Below are positions 1 to 7,838 of a stretch of DNA of 7,838 nucleotides, in pieces; the stretch's first letter is position 1, and each line of letters opens with the position of its first letter. The notes under the pieces are model-generated. The model was not told where the DNA came from, made no database searches, and worked only from the letters and a program-made list of their open reading frames with translations. Both the position numbers and the translations under genes were made by a program. Source of the stretch: SAR202 cluster bacterium. GTDB taxonomy: Bacteria > Chloroflexota > Dehalococcoidia > UBA3495. The stretch is taken from contig VFHG01000248.1 in assembly GCA_009392075.1 (NCBI GenBank), positions 1 to 7,838 on the forward strand, in the 5' to 3' direction.

Positions 1-379
1 GTGATTATGTGCACCCACCGGTTCACCGAGGAGACCACAGCAGATTTCCCGCCCTAATTGCGCGAAGTGGTGGCCCGGAGGCCCGGTGCCAGACGTCCAT
101 ACTTATATCCGGTTCAATACCGAAGCCGGTTGGATGACGGCAGACGCAACCTGGCCTACAAAGGCGGCGTCACTGGGAATGACGGTCAACAGTGTGTTCG
201 AGTCGGGAAACGACATGACCCTGGCCTGCAGTCCAATAGAAACCTACGAGGTGCCCGAAGGGCGGGACCCTCAGGAATTTAAATAAGAACTTATCGAGAT
301 ATTCTGCGGCTCCCAGACCGATCACCGGGACCGGTTCATCAACGGGCTGTCCGAGTGGCTGAGCAAATACACTTCCTAG
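1..379 (+). pseudogene. Decayed 3' part of a transglutaminase-like protein gene
   Basis: No single open frame covers this stretch, but the pieces join into one protein-like sequence. Frame 1 gives VIMCTHRFTEETTADFPP, hits TAA at 55-57, and continues LREVVAR. Around 77-85 the sense shifts by one base to frame 2 (PVPDVHTYIRF, then GWMTADATWP). Frame 2 is broken by TAA at 284-286 and resumes as ELIEIFCGSQTDHRDRF up to TAG at 377-379. The pairing of an H in a DVH-Y-I strand with GW..aDaTWP about 15 residues later matches the His and Asp part of the transglutaminase-like Cys-His-Asp fold. The nucleophile Cys would lie left of the window. Two stops plus a shift in under 380 bases indicate a decayed gene, although sequencing error cannot be excluded. 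The 5' part is missing from the window. The family call is moderate; the coding origin is fairly clear because reading resumes sensibly after every lesion. Confidence 0.6.
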
Positions 380-412
380 ACATAGGCATAAGGGATTAAG
401 GACGTATTCACA

Positions 413-1417
413 ATGAAGTTTCGCAAATTGCCCCGCACCGATCTGGTTCTATCAGAAGTGGGGTTCGGAGTCTGGACCGTAGCCACAAATTGGTGGGGCA
501 AGATAGAAGATGCCGATAAAGCGGCCCTATTAGAGAATGCCGTGGAAGAAGGGATCAATTTTTTCGACACGGCCGACACCTACGGTGATGGCTTTGGCGA
601 AGAGATACTGGCCACCGTCCTTGGACACAAGCGCAACGATATCGTCATCGCTACAAAATTCGGCTATGACATCTACGACCCAACTCCCAGGGACGGCCAC
701 AAAGAACGGGCGCAGAAGTTTGATAAAGAGTTCGTGAAATACGCCTGCGAGCAGAGCCTCAGACGCCTAGGGACCGATTACATCGACCTATACCAGGCCC
801 ACAATATCAAGTTAGCAGACCTCGAGCGCGACGAACTGTTCGAAACTCTGGAACAGCTCCAGTTTGAAGGTAAAATACGCCACTATGGCGTGGCATTAGG
901 GCCGGATATCGGCTGGGTTGAAGAGGGGGAATACACCCTGACCCAGCGCCAGGTGGCCAGCGCCCAGGTGATCTATAGCATCATGGAGCAGGACCCAGCC
1001 AAGCACTTCATAAGCCTAGCCGAAGAAAACGAAATTGGCTTACTATCGAGGGTCCCACACGCCTCGAACACCCTCACCGGAGAGTTCGAGCACGGCCTAC
1101 CAACCTTCGACGCCGACGACCACCGCGCCCACCGCAAGAACGAGTGGCTGGAAGAAGCTATGCGGAAAGTCGCCCGGGTCCGTTTCTTGGTGCAAGAAGA
1201 CACGCGGACCATGGCTCAATCAGCAATTCAATTCGTGCTGAAGCAGCCGTCGATAATATCGGTACTGCCCAATTTCACCAACCTATCGGAACTCAAAGAG
1301 TACACAAGCGCATTGGAAACTCCGGAGATCAGTGACGAGGAACAGGCCAAGTTGGACGAGTTGTGGGAACATGGCTTCGACATCTCGGAGCCGGAGCCCC
1401 AGTTCCGAGAGATTTAG
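413..1417 (+). CDS. Aldo/keto reductase family oxidoreductase
   Basis: This is a 334-residue cytosolic NAD(P)H-dependent oxidoreductase of the aldo/keto reductase superfamily, with an (alpha/beta)8 barrel of usual length. The catalytic tetrad is visible: Asp52 and Tyr57 in FDTADTYG, Lys82 in IATKFG, and His130 in DLYQAHN. The opening KLPRTDLVLSEVGFGVW is the standard first strand. The region from about 235 to 290 (MAQSAIQFVLKQPSIISVLP) is the cofactor-binding end. Such enzymes reduce aldehydes or ketones or oxidise alcohols; the substrate cannot be read from sequence. The ATG at 413 is preceded by AAGGA at 398-402 with a 10-base gap, acceptable though long. It starts 33 bases after the transglutaminase-like remnant on the same strand, so the two may once have shared a transcript. 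No convincing promoter is seen directly upstream and no clear terminator follows. It ends in TAG. Confidence 0.93.
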   Translation: MKFRKLPRTDLVLSEVGFGVWTVATNWWGKIEDADKAALLENAVEEGINFFDTADTYGDGFGEEILATVLGHKRNDIVIATKFGYDIYDPTPRDGHKERAQKFDKEFVKYACEQSLRRLGTDYIDLYQAHNIKLADLERDELFETLEQLQFEGKIRHYGVALGPDIGWVEEGEYTLTQRQVASAQVIYSIMEQDPAKHFISLAEENEIGLLSRVPHASNTLTGEFEHGLPTFDADDHRAHRKNEWLEEAMRKVARVRFLVQEDTRTMAQSAIQFVLKQPSIISVLPNFTNLSELKEYTSALETPEISDEEQAKLDELWEHGFDISEPEPQFREI

Positions 1418-1562
1418 CGCCCTGTTCTGACAACCTGAATGCGCCAAGTGGACTAGTATAGAGCGGGTTAGATTCCAACGATTAATAGAATTAGTGGCCA
1501 CAAATTTACGTTTTTCGTATCCGCTAGGCGTGGAATTCGGTCATTTTTCTTTCCGACCAAAG

Positions 1563-1592
1563 TTGATTTAATCTCTGATAACGTTATATAGT
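1563..1592 (+). promoter_or_regulatory. Sigma70-type promoter for ppdK
   Basis: TTGATT at 1563-1568 (four of six consensus bases) and TATAGT at 1587-1592 (five of six) are separated by 18 bases. Transcription would begin near 1599, giving a leader of about 77 bases before the ATG at 1676. It is the only reasonable promoter I find in the 1418-1675 spacer. TATAGT recurs as the -10 of the minus-strand promoter at 7053-7081. This is a prediction from sequence alone. Confidence 0.5.
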
Positions 1593-1603
1593 CCGGTGGT
1601 TGA

Positions 1604-1625
1604 GTCTAGAGCCCTTGCTCTGGAC
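1604..1625 (+). promoter_or_regulatory. Stem-loop at the 5' end of the ppdK leader
   Basis: GTCTAGAGC (1604-1612) pairs with GCTCTGGAC (1617-1625) in a 9-bp stem with one G-T wobble and the tetraloop CCTT. It lies about five bases inside the predicted transcript and has no T-run after it, so it is not a terminator. A 5'-end stem of this type can protect mRNA from decay; it could also be part of a larger regulatory fold. The pairing is seen in the sequence; the role is inference. Confidence 0.45.
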
Positions 1626-1661
1626 ACGGGGGACCGAAAGCCTGGAAGGGCATAGGCCGAT

Positions 1662-1670
1662 GGGAGGGAG
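1662..1670 (+). promoter_or_regulatory. Ribosome binding site that selects the ppdK ATG
   Basis: GGGAGGGAG contains GGAGG at 1663-1667, eight bases before the ATG at 1676. An upstream in-frame GTG at 1670-1672 overlaps the end of this purine run and would leave only two bases of spacing, so ATG 1676 is preferred. The site lies in the loop of a possible 6-bp hairpin, GGGCAT (1648-1653) with GTGCCC (1670-1675, one G-T wobble). Confidence 0.6.
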
Positions 1671-1675
1671 TGCCC

Positions 1676-4435
<2,760 letters not shown>

Positions 4436-4461
4436 TCCTCTCCAATTTTTTGTTGCAAGAT

Positions 4462-4493
4462 CGACGGCGCTCACATTGAATCGAGCGCCGTCG
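4462..4493 (+). terminator. GC-rich hairpin after ppdK, weak T-run
   Basis: An 11-bp perfect stem (4462-4472 with 4483-4493; core GACGGCGCTC and GAGCGCCGTC) has a 10-base loop and starts 26 bases after the ppdK stop. Only a TTT follows (GCCGTTTCC), so intrinsic termination on the + strand would be weak. The TTTTTT at 4446-4451 lies before the stem and does not help. It may act mainly as a 3'-end protecting stem. It sits before the predicted acyl-CoA dehydrogenase promoter, which supports a transcript boundary here. Confidence 0.55.
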
Positions 4494-4512
4494 CCGTTTC
4501 CATCAGGCATTC

Positions 4513-4541
4513 TTGACCCTATTTTGGCCCTGAGCTAGACT
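4513..4541 (+). promoter_or_regulatory. Sigma70-type promoter for the acyl-CoA dehydrogenase
   Basis: TTGACC at 4513-4518 matches five of six -35 bases, and TAGACT at 4536-4541 matches four of six -10 bases, with the optimal 17-base spacer. Transcription would start near 4548, leaving a leader of about 33 bases before the TTG at 4581. It lies just after the ppdK hairpin, as expected if the gene is transcribed separately. Confidence 0.45.
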
Positions 4542-4568
4542 TCGTATCAGGCCAATTTTGCCGAATAG

Positions 4569-4574
4569 AAGGAG
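4569..4574 (+). promoter_or_regulatory. Ribosome binding site supporting the TTG start at 4581
   Basis: AAGGAG lies six bases before TTG 4581. It fixes this rare start codon: the next in-frame ATG lies about 14 codons in and would remove the beginning of the N-terminal helical domain. Confidence 0.7.
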
Positions 4575-4580
4575 TTTCCG

Positions 4581-5744
4581 TTGACGACTACACCCCCTGA
4601 GGCCCGAGCCCAGATCGTAAATATGGTCCGTGACTTTGTGAAGAGGGAAGTGGAACCGGTGGCCGCAGAACACGACCGCGAGGACACTATCCCCTACGAC
4701 CTCATCGACCGCATGAAGGAGTTGGGGCTTTTCGGCATCACAGTGCCTGAGGAATATGGTGGCATGGGGTTGGACTATACGACATTTGCCTCCATTTTCG
4801 AGGAACTGAGCAAGGGTTTCATGACCCTCAGCGGGGCCATCGGGACGCACCACATCCTGACCTATGTTCTGACTCACTACGGGACCGAGGAACAGAAGCA
4901 GAGGTTCCTGCCAGACCTGGCTTCCGGACGCAAACGGGGCGGACTAGCCCTCACCGAGCCCAGCGGCGGCACCGACATGGCCAACCTTCAGACCACGGCC
5001 ACCAAGGACGGCGAAGAGTACAGTATCAACGGCACCAAGATGTTCATCACCAACGGTCGATCCGGCGACATGTTTTGCCTGTTAGCCCGCACCGATCCCG
5101 ACATGGAGCCGCGGCATAAGGGGCTAAGCTGCTTCGTAGTGGAGAAGGGTGGACCCGGCTTTGACGTAGGAAAGGACATGGACAAACTCGGCTACCGGGG
5201 ACTGGACACAAGCGAGTTGATCTTTAATAACTTCGCGGTCCCGGAGAATAACCTGATCGGTGGAAAAGAGGGCGCCGGATTTGGGATGGTTATGAGTGGC
5301 CTGGAGACCGGCCGCATCAACATAGCCGCCCGGGCGGTAGGCGTGGCGCAAGCGGCATTCGAGGCCGCTATCAAATATTCACAGCAACGGGAGACCTTCG
5401 GCAAACCCATCTCCGAGCACCAGGCGATACAGCTCAAGTTGGCAGATATGGCCACCAAGATTCAGGCGGCCCGGTTATTGGTCTACGATGCCGCCGCCAA
5501 AAAAGACACCGGCCAGCGGGTAGACCTGGAATCGGGCATGGCCAAGTTGTTCGCCAGCGAGGTTTGTCTGGAAGTGGCCATGGAGTCCATGCGCGTCCAC
5601 GGCGGTGTTGGGTACATCAAGGATTCGCCGGTGGAGCGGTATTATCGTGACGCGCCCCTCATGGTTATCGGAGAGGGCACCAACGAAGTCATGCGGCTGG
5701 TGATCGCCAAGCAGTTGCTTAGGTTGCCAGAATATCAGTTGTAG
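4581..5744 (+). CDS. Acyl-CoA dehydrogenase
   Basis: This FAD-dependent cytosolic enzyme makes the alpha,beta double bond in an acyl-CoA and passes electrons to an electron-transfer flavoprotein. At 387 residues it has normal family length. Residues 1-115 form the N-terminal helical domain (LGLFGITVPEEYGG near 48-61). Residues 120-215 form the middle beta domain with ALTEPSGGTDM at 123-133 and the flavin-contacting FITNGRSGD. The C-terminal helical domain follows, with RETFGKPISEHQAIQLKLADM and GGVGYIKDSPVERYYRDA. Glu365 in IGEGTNE occupies the catalytic base position of short/medium-chain and butyryl-type enzymes. The substrate (short fatty or branched-chain acyl-CoA) cannot be settled. It begins with TTG behind a good AAGGAG and has its own promoter. 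It converges on a crotonase gene that could act in the next pathway step, though the two are not co-transcribed. It ends in TAG. Confidence 0.95.
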   Translation: MTTTPPEARAQIVNMVRDFVKREVEPVAAEHDREDTIPYDLIDRMKELGLFGITVPEEYGGMGLDYTTFASIFEELSKGFMTLSGAIGTHHILTYVLTHYGTEEQKQRFLPDLASGRKRGGLALTEPSGGTDMANLQTTATKDGEEYSINGTKMFITNGRSGDMFCLLARTDPDMEPRHKGLSCFVVEKGGPGFDVGKDMDKLGYRGLDTSELIFNNFAVPENNLIGGKEGAGFGMVMSGLETGRINIAARAVGVAQAAFEAAIKYSQQRETFGKPISEHQAIQLKLADMATKIQAARLLVYDAAAKKDTGQRVDLESGMAKLFASEVCLEVAMESMRVHGGVGYIKDSPVERYYRDAPLMVIGEGTNEVMRLVIAKQLLRLPEYQL

Positions 5745-5780
5745 CTAGTATCCAACAATTCGGTCTAGTGGGTTAACGTT

Positions 5781-5813
5781 AAAGCCCCCTCTCCCAGCTG
5801 GAGAGGGGGCTTT
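5781..5813. terminator. Bidirectional intrinsic terminator between convergent genes
   Basis: A perfect 14-bp stem, AAAGCCCCCTCTCC (5781-5794) with GGAGAGGGGGCTTT (5800-5813), encloses a 5-base loop, CAGCT. Each strand reads CTTT at the end of the stem followed by further T (TTTGTT on +, TTTAACGTT on -). It lies 36 bases after the acyl-CoA dehydrogenase stop and 27 bases after the crotonase stop, the expected place for a shared terminator. Confidence 0.88.
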
Positions 5814-5840
5814 GTTCGCCGATGATGGGTTGATGAGGGG

Positions 5841-6617
5841 CTAGCGCCCTTTCCACTGGGGCTTGCGCTTCTCGGCGAAGGCTTTGGGGCCTTCTTTGGA
5901 GTCCTCAGTGAGAAGGAGGCGGTCATACATCTGGTAGGTCAGGGCTGAGATGTCTTGATTGGACATATTCAGGCCCCGGTAGGCCAGTTCTTTGAAGGTC
6001 TGGACCGCCAGGGGGGCGTTGTCGGCGATCTGCTGGGCCATGGCCATGGCCTCTTCCATCAGGTCACTGGCGGGCACCACCTTGTTTAAAAATCCCATGT
6101 CATAGGCGCGCTGTGCCGTCACCGGCTGAGCGGTCAAGACCAGCTCCAGCACCGACGCCAGGTTCATCTGCTTGGGCAGTATTGCGCCGAAGGGTGGCAG
6201 CAGGCTCCACCTGGTTTCGGAGATGCCAAGTTTCGCCTCGTCAGACGCGATGCGCAGGTCGCACATCTGGGCGATGGACCAACCGCCGGCCAAAGCAAAA
6301 CCGTTCACGGCGGCAATCATGGGCTTCCAGGTCCGGGGCCACATGAAAGGACTCTCCTTGGTCATGCTGGCAGAAGCATCGGCCTGGATACCTGCGGCGT
6401 TGTCATCCGCCCGTTCTTTCAAGTCCCGGCCTGAGCAGAATGCCCGTCCGGCGCCGGTGATTATCGCAACATATGCTCCGGGGTCGCCATCAAACTCGAC
6501 GATGGCATCCGCAAGCTCCTTTCGCAGCAGCCGGTTGATGGCGTTCAAAGAGTCCGGCCGGTTGAGGGTCATGGTAACGATGTTGCCCTGTTTTTCGTAG
6601 AGGATCGTCTCAGCCAA
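5841..6617 (-). CDS. Enoyl-CoA hydratase/isomerase (crotonase) family protein
   Basis: This 258-residue protein has usual crotonase length. VTMTLNRPDSLNAI (14-27) is the first strand signature. The CoA and oxyanion-hole segments are AFCSGRDLKE (59-68) and NGFALAGGW (105-113). C-terminal helices end in FAEKRKPQWKG, as in hydratases. In classical enoyl-CoA hydratase two glutamates (rat 144 and 164) add water. The second aligns with Glu134 in GISE; the first falls on Ser114 in GGWSI, and the usual GxIPGxGGTQRL stretch is replaced by SLLPPFGAILPKQM. The fold and CoA substrate class are clear, but hydration is not assured: an isomerase, hydrolase or other crotonase reaction is possible. The start is TTG at 6617, supported by AGGAG nine bases upstream. 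It lies 35 bases after the HIT gene on the same strand, so the two probably share a transcript ending at the hairpin 5781-5813. It ends in TAG. Confidence 0.9.
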   Translation of the reverse strand: MAETILYEKQGNIVTMTLNRPDSLNAINRLLRKELADAIVEFDGDPGAYVAIITGAGRAFCSGRDLKERADDNAAGIQADASASMTKESPFMWPRTWKPMIAAVNGFALAGGWSIAQMCDLRIASDEAKLGISETRWSLLPPFGAILPKQMNLASVLELVLTAQPVTAQRAYDMGFLNKVVPASDLMEEAMAMAQQIADNAPLAVQTFKELAYRGLNMSNQDISALTYQMYDRLLLTEDSKEGPKAFAEKRKPQWKGR

Positions 6618-6626
6618 TGTTGGTAA

Positions 6627-6631
6627 CTCCT
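6627..6631 (-). promoter_or_regulatory. Ribosome binding site supporting the TTG start at 6617
   Basis: On the minus strand AGGAG (within TTAGGAGTT) stands nine bases before TTG at 6617-6615. No in-frame ATG is available nearby, so this motif decides the start. Confidence 0.65.
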
Positions 6632-6652
6632 AAGGAAAATTTGTTCAAATCC

Positions 6653-6988
6653 CTACGCGTAGGGCCCCAAGTATGCTCCGCCGATGACATGGATGTGACC
6701 GTGGCTCTGGCTCTGCATGCCGTCATGGCCGAAATTCGAGAGTATACGGAATCCGTTGGGCGAGTACATAGCGCCCATGTCCACCGCCAAGTTGCCCATC
6801 CGAGTCAACAGGCCACTGCTCCATACCTGTATCTGACTCATGTGTTTGCGGGGCATGACCAACAACATCAACGGTACCCAGGTGAGCTTGTTTACGATGA
6901 CCATTAGATCGTCATCCAGGTAGCGGTATTTAGCCGGTTCTTGGCCGTCTGATATCCGGCAGAATACGCAGTTGAGGTCTGAACTCAA
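6653..6988 (-). CDS. HIT (histidine triad) family protein
   Basis: This is a 111-residue small cytosolic nucleotide-binding protein. The family hydrolyses or transfers nucleotides on substrates such as AMP-amides or dinucleoside polyphosphates. The signature triad is SHGHIHVIGG with His96, His98 and His100, the middle one being the family nucleophile. CVFC (Cys7, Cys10), together with His49 in MPRKH, resembles the zinc site of Hint-like members. The acidic turn YLDDD precedes the first strands as usual, but the common PGH before the VIPKKH strand is replaced by WVPLM. I place the start at TTG 6988, with AAGGA 10 bases upstream. The frame stays open to a TTG at 7081, but that codon is the first half of a consensus -35 box, so it should lie outside the mRNA. 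It is the first gene of a probable two-gene unit with the crotonase. It ends in TAG within a 14-bp palindrome. Confidence 0.88.
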   Translation of the reverse strand: MSSDLNCVFCRISDGQEPAKYRYLDDDLMVIVNKLTWVPLMLLVMPRKHMSQIQVWSSGLLTRMGNLAVDMGAMYSPNGFRILSNFGHDGMQSQSHGHIHVIGGAYLGPYA

Positions 6989-6998
6989 GAGAAGTTTG

Positions 6999-7003
6999 TC
7001 CTT
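6999..7003 (-). promoter_or_regulatory. Ribosome binding site for the HIT gene
   Basis: AAGGA on the minus strand lies 10 bases before TTG 6988. The alternative TTG at 7081 has no Shine-Dalgarno-like sequence before it. Spacing is a little long, so the support is moderate. Confidence 0.45.
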
Positions 7004-7052
7004 ATATTTCGGCGGCCCGGCCTGACGGCTGGGATTAATGGCTCGCTTTGAG

Positions 7053-7081
7053 ACTATAGATTGCCCCCTTTTTCTTGTCAA
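7053..7081 (-). promoter_or_regulatory. Near-consensus sigma70 promoter for the HIT-crotonase unit
   Basis: On the minus strand TTGACA (7081-7076) matches the -35 consensus completely, and TATAGT (7058-7053) matches five of six -10 bases, with exactly 17 bases between. Transcription would start near 7046, giving a leader of about 58 bases before TTG 6988. This is the best promoter in the window and suggests strong, largely constitutive expression. Confidence 0.8.
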
Positions 7082-7164
7082 CGAAGGTCATTATTCCGGT
7101 GCGAAATCATCCGGTCCTGCCGGGGCTGGGCGTGCCCAATCAAGGCCGGAAATGACGCAGCCTG

Positions 7165-7173
7165 TGGTATCAT
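7165..7173 (+). promoter_or_regulatory. Possible extended -10 promoter for the MogA-like gene
   Basis: TGGTATCAT is an extended -10 form (TG, one base, TATCAT with five of six matches). No -35 box is visible at the expected distance. The transcript would begin close to 7180, just ahead of the GGAGG ribosome site, so the leader would be very short. Weak support. Confidence 0.3.
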
Positions 7174-7180
7174 TTCTAGC

Positions 7181-7185
7181 GGAGG
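7181..7185 (+). promoter_or_regulatory. Ribosome binding site that selects ATG 7191
   Basis: GGAGG sits five bases before ATG 7191, where homology to the MogA/MoaB fold begins. The same frame is open back to an ATG at 7038, but the extra 51 residues are low in family character, and that region carries the divergent promoter. Confidence 0.8.
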
Positions 7186-7190
7186 ACGCC

Positions 7191-7682
7191 ATGTTCAGAT
7201 TAGCCGTGCTGACGGTCAGCACATCGGGCTCCCAGGGCAAACGGGAAGACAGCAGCGGACAAGCCATCAAAGACCTGCTGGAAGGCGATAACTTTCAGGT
7301 TGTCCGCTATGAGATTGTGTCCGACGATAAAGACACAATTTCGGCGAAACTGGCCGAATGGGCCGATTCGGACGATGTTGACCTGATCGTAACAACAGGC
7401 GGCACCGGACTCGGGCGCTATGACGTTACTCCCGAAGCTTGCTTAGCCATACTGGACAAAGAGGTGCCAGGCATGGCGGAAGCGATGCGGGCAAAAACTT
7501 TGGAGTTTACGCCGATGGCTATGATCAGCCGTTCGGTGACGGGGATCCGGGGGAATACCCTGATAATCACTCTGCCGGGCAGCACCAAGGGGGTCCAGGA
7601 ATGTCTGGCTGTGGTGATGCCGGTGATACCTCACGCGCTGGAATTGCTCCACCGCGAGACCGTTAGCGAACACCCCCGTTAG
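7191..7682 (+). CDS. MogA/MoaB-family molybdenum cofactor biosynthesis protein
   Basis: This 163-residue cytosolic protein has the molybdopterin-binding (MoCF) fold. Family members adenylylate molybdopterin before molybdate insertion. Visible motifs are the first strand FRLAVLTVSTSGSQGKREDSSG (2-23), TTGGTGLGRYDVTPEA (68-83), VPGMAEAMR and LPGSTKGVQECL, ending with PHALELL. Asp78 in YDVTPEA and Asp45/46 in IVSDDKD correspond to the acidic residues important in E. coli MogA. The usual P or A and R before DVTPEA are R and Y here, a mild variation. The length and lack of a C-terminal tail resemble MoaB-type members, so MogA and MoaB cannot be separated and no symbol is given. The start at ATG 7191 is fixed by GGAGG five bases upstream. 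It is divergent from the HIT gene. No other cofactor genes are in view. It ends in TAG. Confidence 0.93.
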   Translation: MFRLAVLTVSTSGSQGKREDSSGQAIKDLLEGDNFQVVRYEIVSDDKDTISAKLAEWADSDDVDLIVTTGGTGLGRYDVTPEACLAILDKEVPGMAEAMRAKTLEFTPMAMISRSVTGIRGNTLIITLPGSTKGVQECLAVVMPVIPHALELLHRETVSEHPR

Positions 7683-7700
7683 GCAGGCCTGCCCATTTTT
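7682..7700 (+). terminator. Short hairpin with T-run after the MogA-like gene
   Basis: The 12-base palindrome GGCAGGCCTGCC (7682-7693) can form a 4-bp GC-rich stem with a GGCC loop and is followed by CATTTTT. It begins on the last base of the TAG stop. The stem is short, so efficiency is doubtful, but position and T-run fit an intrinsic terminator. Confidence 0.4.
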
Positions 7701-7784
7701 CGTCCTATTGAAGCTGCGTCTTTGAACCGAGGGCCAGCGGCAGCATACGGGCGTCCTGATTTCAAATACTAAAGAGCTGTGACA

Positions 7785-7838
7785 ATGAGCGAAGATAGCA
7801 GTCAAGAACTGGTAGTTTACTGGCCCAGGGTTAAAGAG
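7785..7838 (+). CDS. 5' end of an unidentified gene, cut by the window edge
   Basis: ATG 7785 opens 18 codons without a stop to the last base: MSEDSSQELVVYWPRVKE. I do not recognise the product from so little. The acidic, polar beginning followed by a LVVYW strand is protein-like. Ribosome site support is poor (only GAG at 7774-7776, eight bases upstream). It lies 102 bases after the MogA-like stop on the same strand, behind a possible short terminator, and could be a separate unit. No clear promoter is seen between 7701 and 7784. Confidence 0.4.
   Translation, partial: MSEDSSQELVVYWPRVKE

Noticed and set aside
55..286. TAA read as a sense codon (Glu) in the first 379 bases
   Set aside because: A frameshift is also needed to restore the protein, and the large intact genes have no in-frame TAA, so gene decay is the simpler reading.
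1418..1562. Possible terminator or small gene after the aldo/keto reductase
   Set aside because: T-runs at 1511-1515 and 1544-1548 lack a real stem before them (only 4-bp pairings), and no coding frame with a ribosome site is present.
1626..1660. Resemblance of ACACGGGGGACCGAAAGCCTGG to the 3' part of guanidine-I (ykkC) riboswitches
   Set aside because: Only a short stretch resembles it; the conserved upstream CTAGGG and GGTCCGAGAG parts are absent, and PPDK is not a usual target.
6172..6600. 142-codon + strand frame opposite the crotonase gene
   Set aside because: It mirrors conserved crotonase codons, is rich in Ser, Ala and Arg, and has no ribosome site; a shadow frame.
6989..7081. 31-residue N-terminal extension of the HIT protein from TTG 7081
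   Set aside because: That TTG is the start of a TTGACA -35 box, no ribosome site precedes it, and the domain begins right after TTG 6988.
7038..7190. 51-residue N-terminal extension of the MogA-like protein from ATG 7038
   Set aside because: The family fold starts at ATG 7191, which has GGAGG five bases upstream, and the extension region holds the divergent HIT promoter.

Overview
The window looks like a bacterial chromosome segment with mainly housekeeping metabolic genes. No rRNA, tRNA, CRISPR array, insertion sequence or phage gene is visible. Protein style points to an uncultured Chloroflexota lineage (SAR202/Dehalococcoidia-like): the aldo/keto reductase opening, a FCSGRDL-type crotonase next to an acyl-CoA dehydrogenase, and frequent TTG starts. 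That assignment is my inference from remembered family resemblance, not from a search.

Layout, left to right. Positions 1-379 hold the decayed 3' part of a transglutaminase-like gene on the + strand, with two in-frame TAA stops and one frameshift. Next is an intact aldo/keto reductase (413-1417, +), then a 258-bp spacer. The spacer carries a sigma70-type promoter and a structured leader for pyruvate, phosphate dikinase (ppdK, 1676-4435, +). A GC-rich hairpin follows ppdK. An acyl-CoA dehydrogenase (4581-5744, +) has its own promoter and a TTG start. It converges on a minus-strand unit, and a perfect 14-bp stem between them can terminate both directions. The minus unit reads from a near-consensus promoter at 7081-7053 through a HIT-family protein (6988-6653) and then a crotonase-family protein (6617-5841). 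Divergent from it is a MogA/MoaB-family molybdopterin gene (7191-7682, +), followed by a short hairpin with a T-run and the first 18 codons of a further gene running off the right edge.

Functionally, the acyl-CoA dehydrogenase and the crotonase fit acyl-CoA (fatty or branched-chain acid) breakdown. PPDK interconverts pyruvate and PEP and would link such catabolism to gluconeogenesis or PPi-based energy metabolism. The MogA-like protein implies molybdoenzymes elsewhere in the genome. The aldo/keto reductase is a generic NAD(P)H-dependent oxidoreductase.

I see no convincing new multi-gene system. The points most worth checking are the transglutaminase-like remnant, the exclusive use of TAG as stop by all six intact genes, the crotonase lacking one of the two hydratase glutamates, the structured ppdK leader, and a consensus promoter hidden inside what looks like the HIT reading frame.
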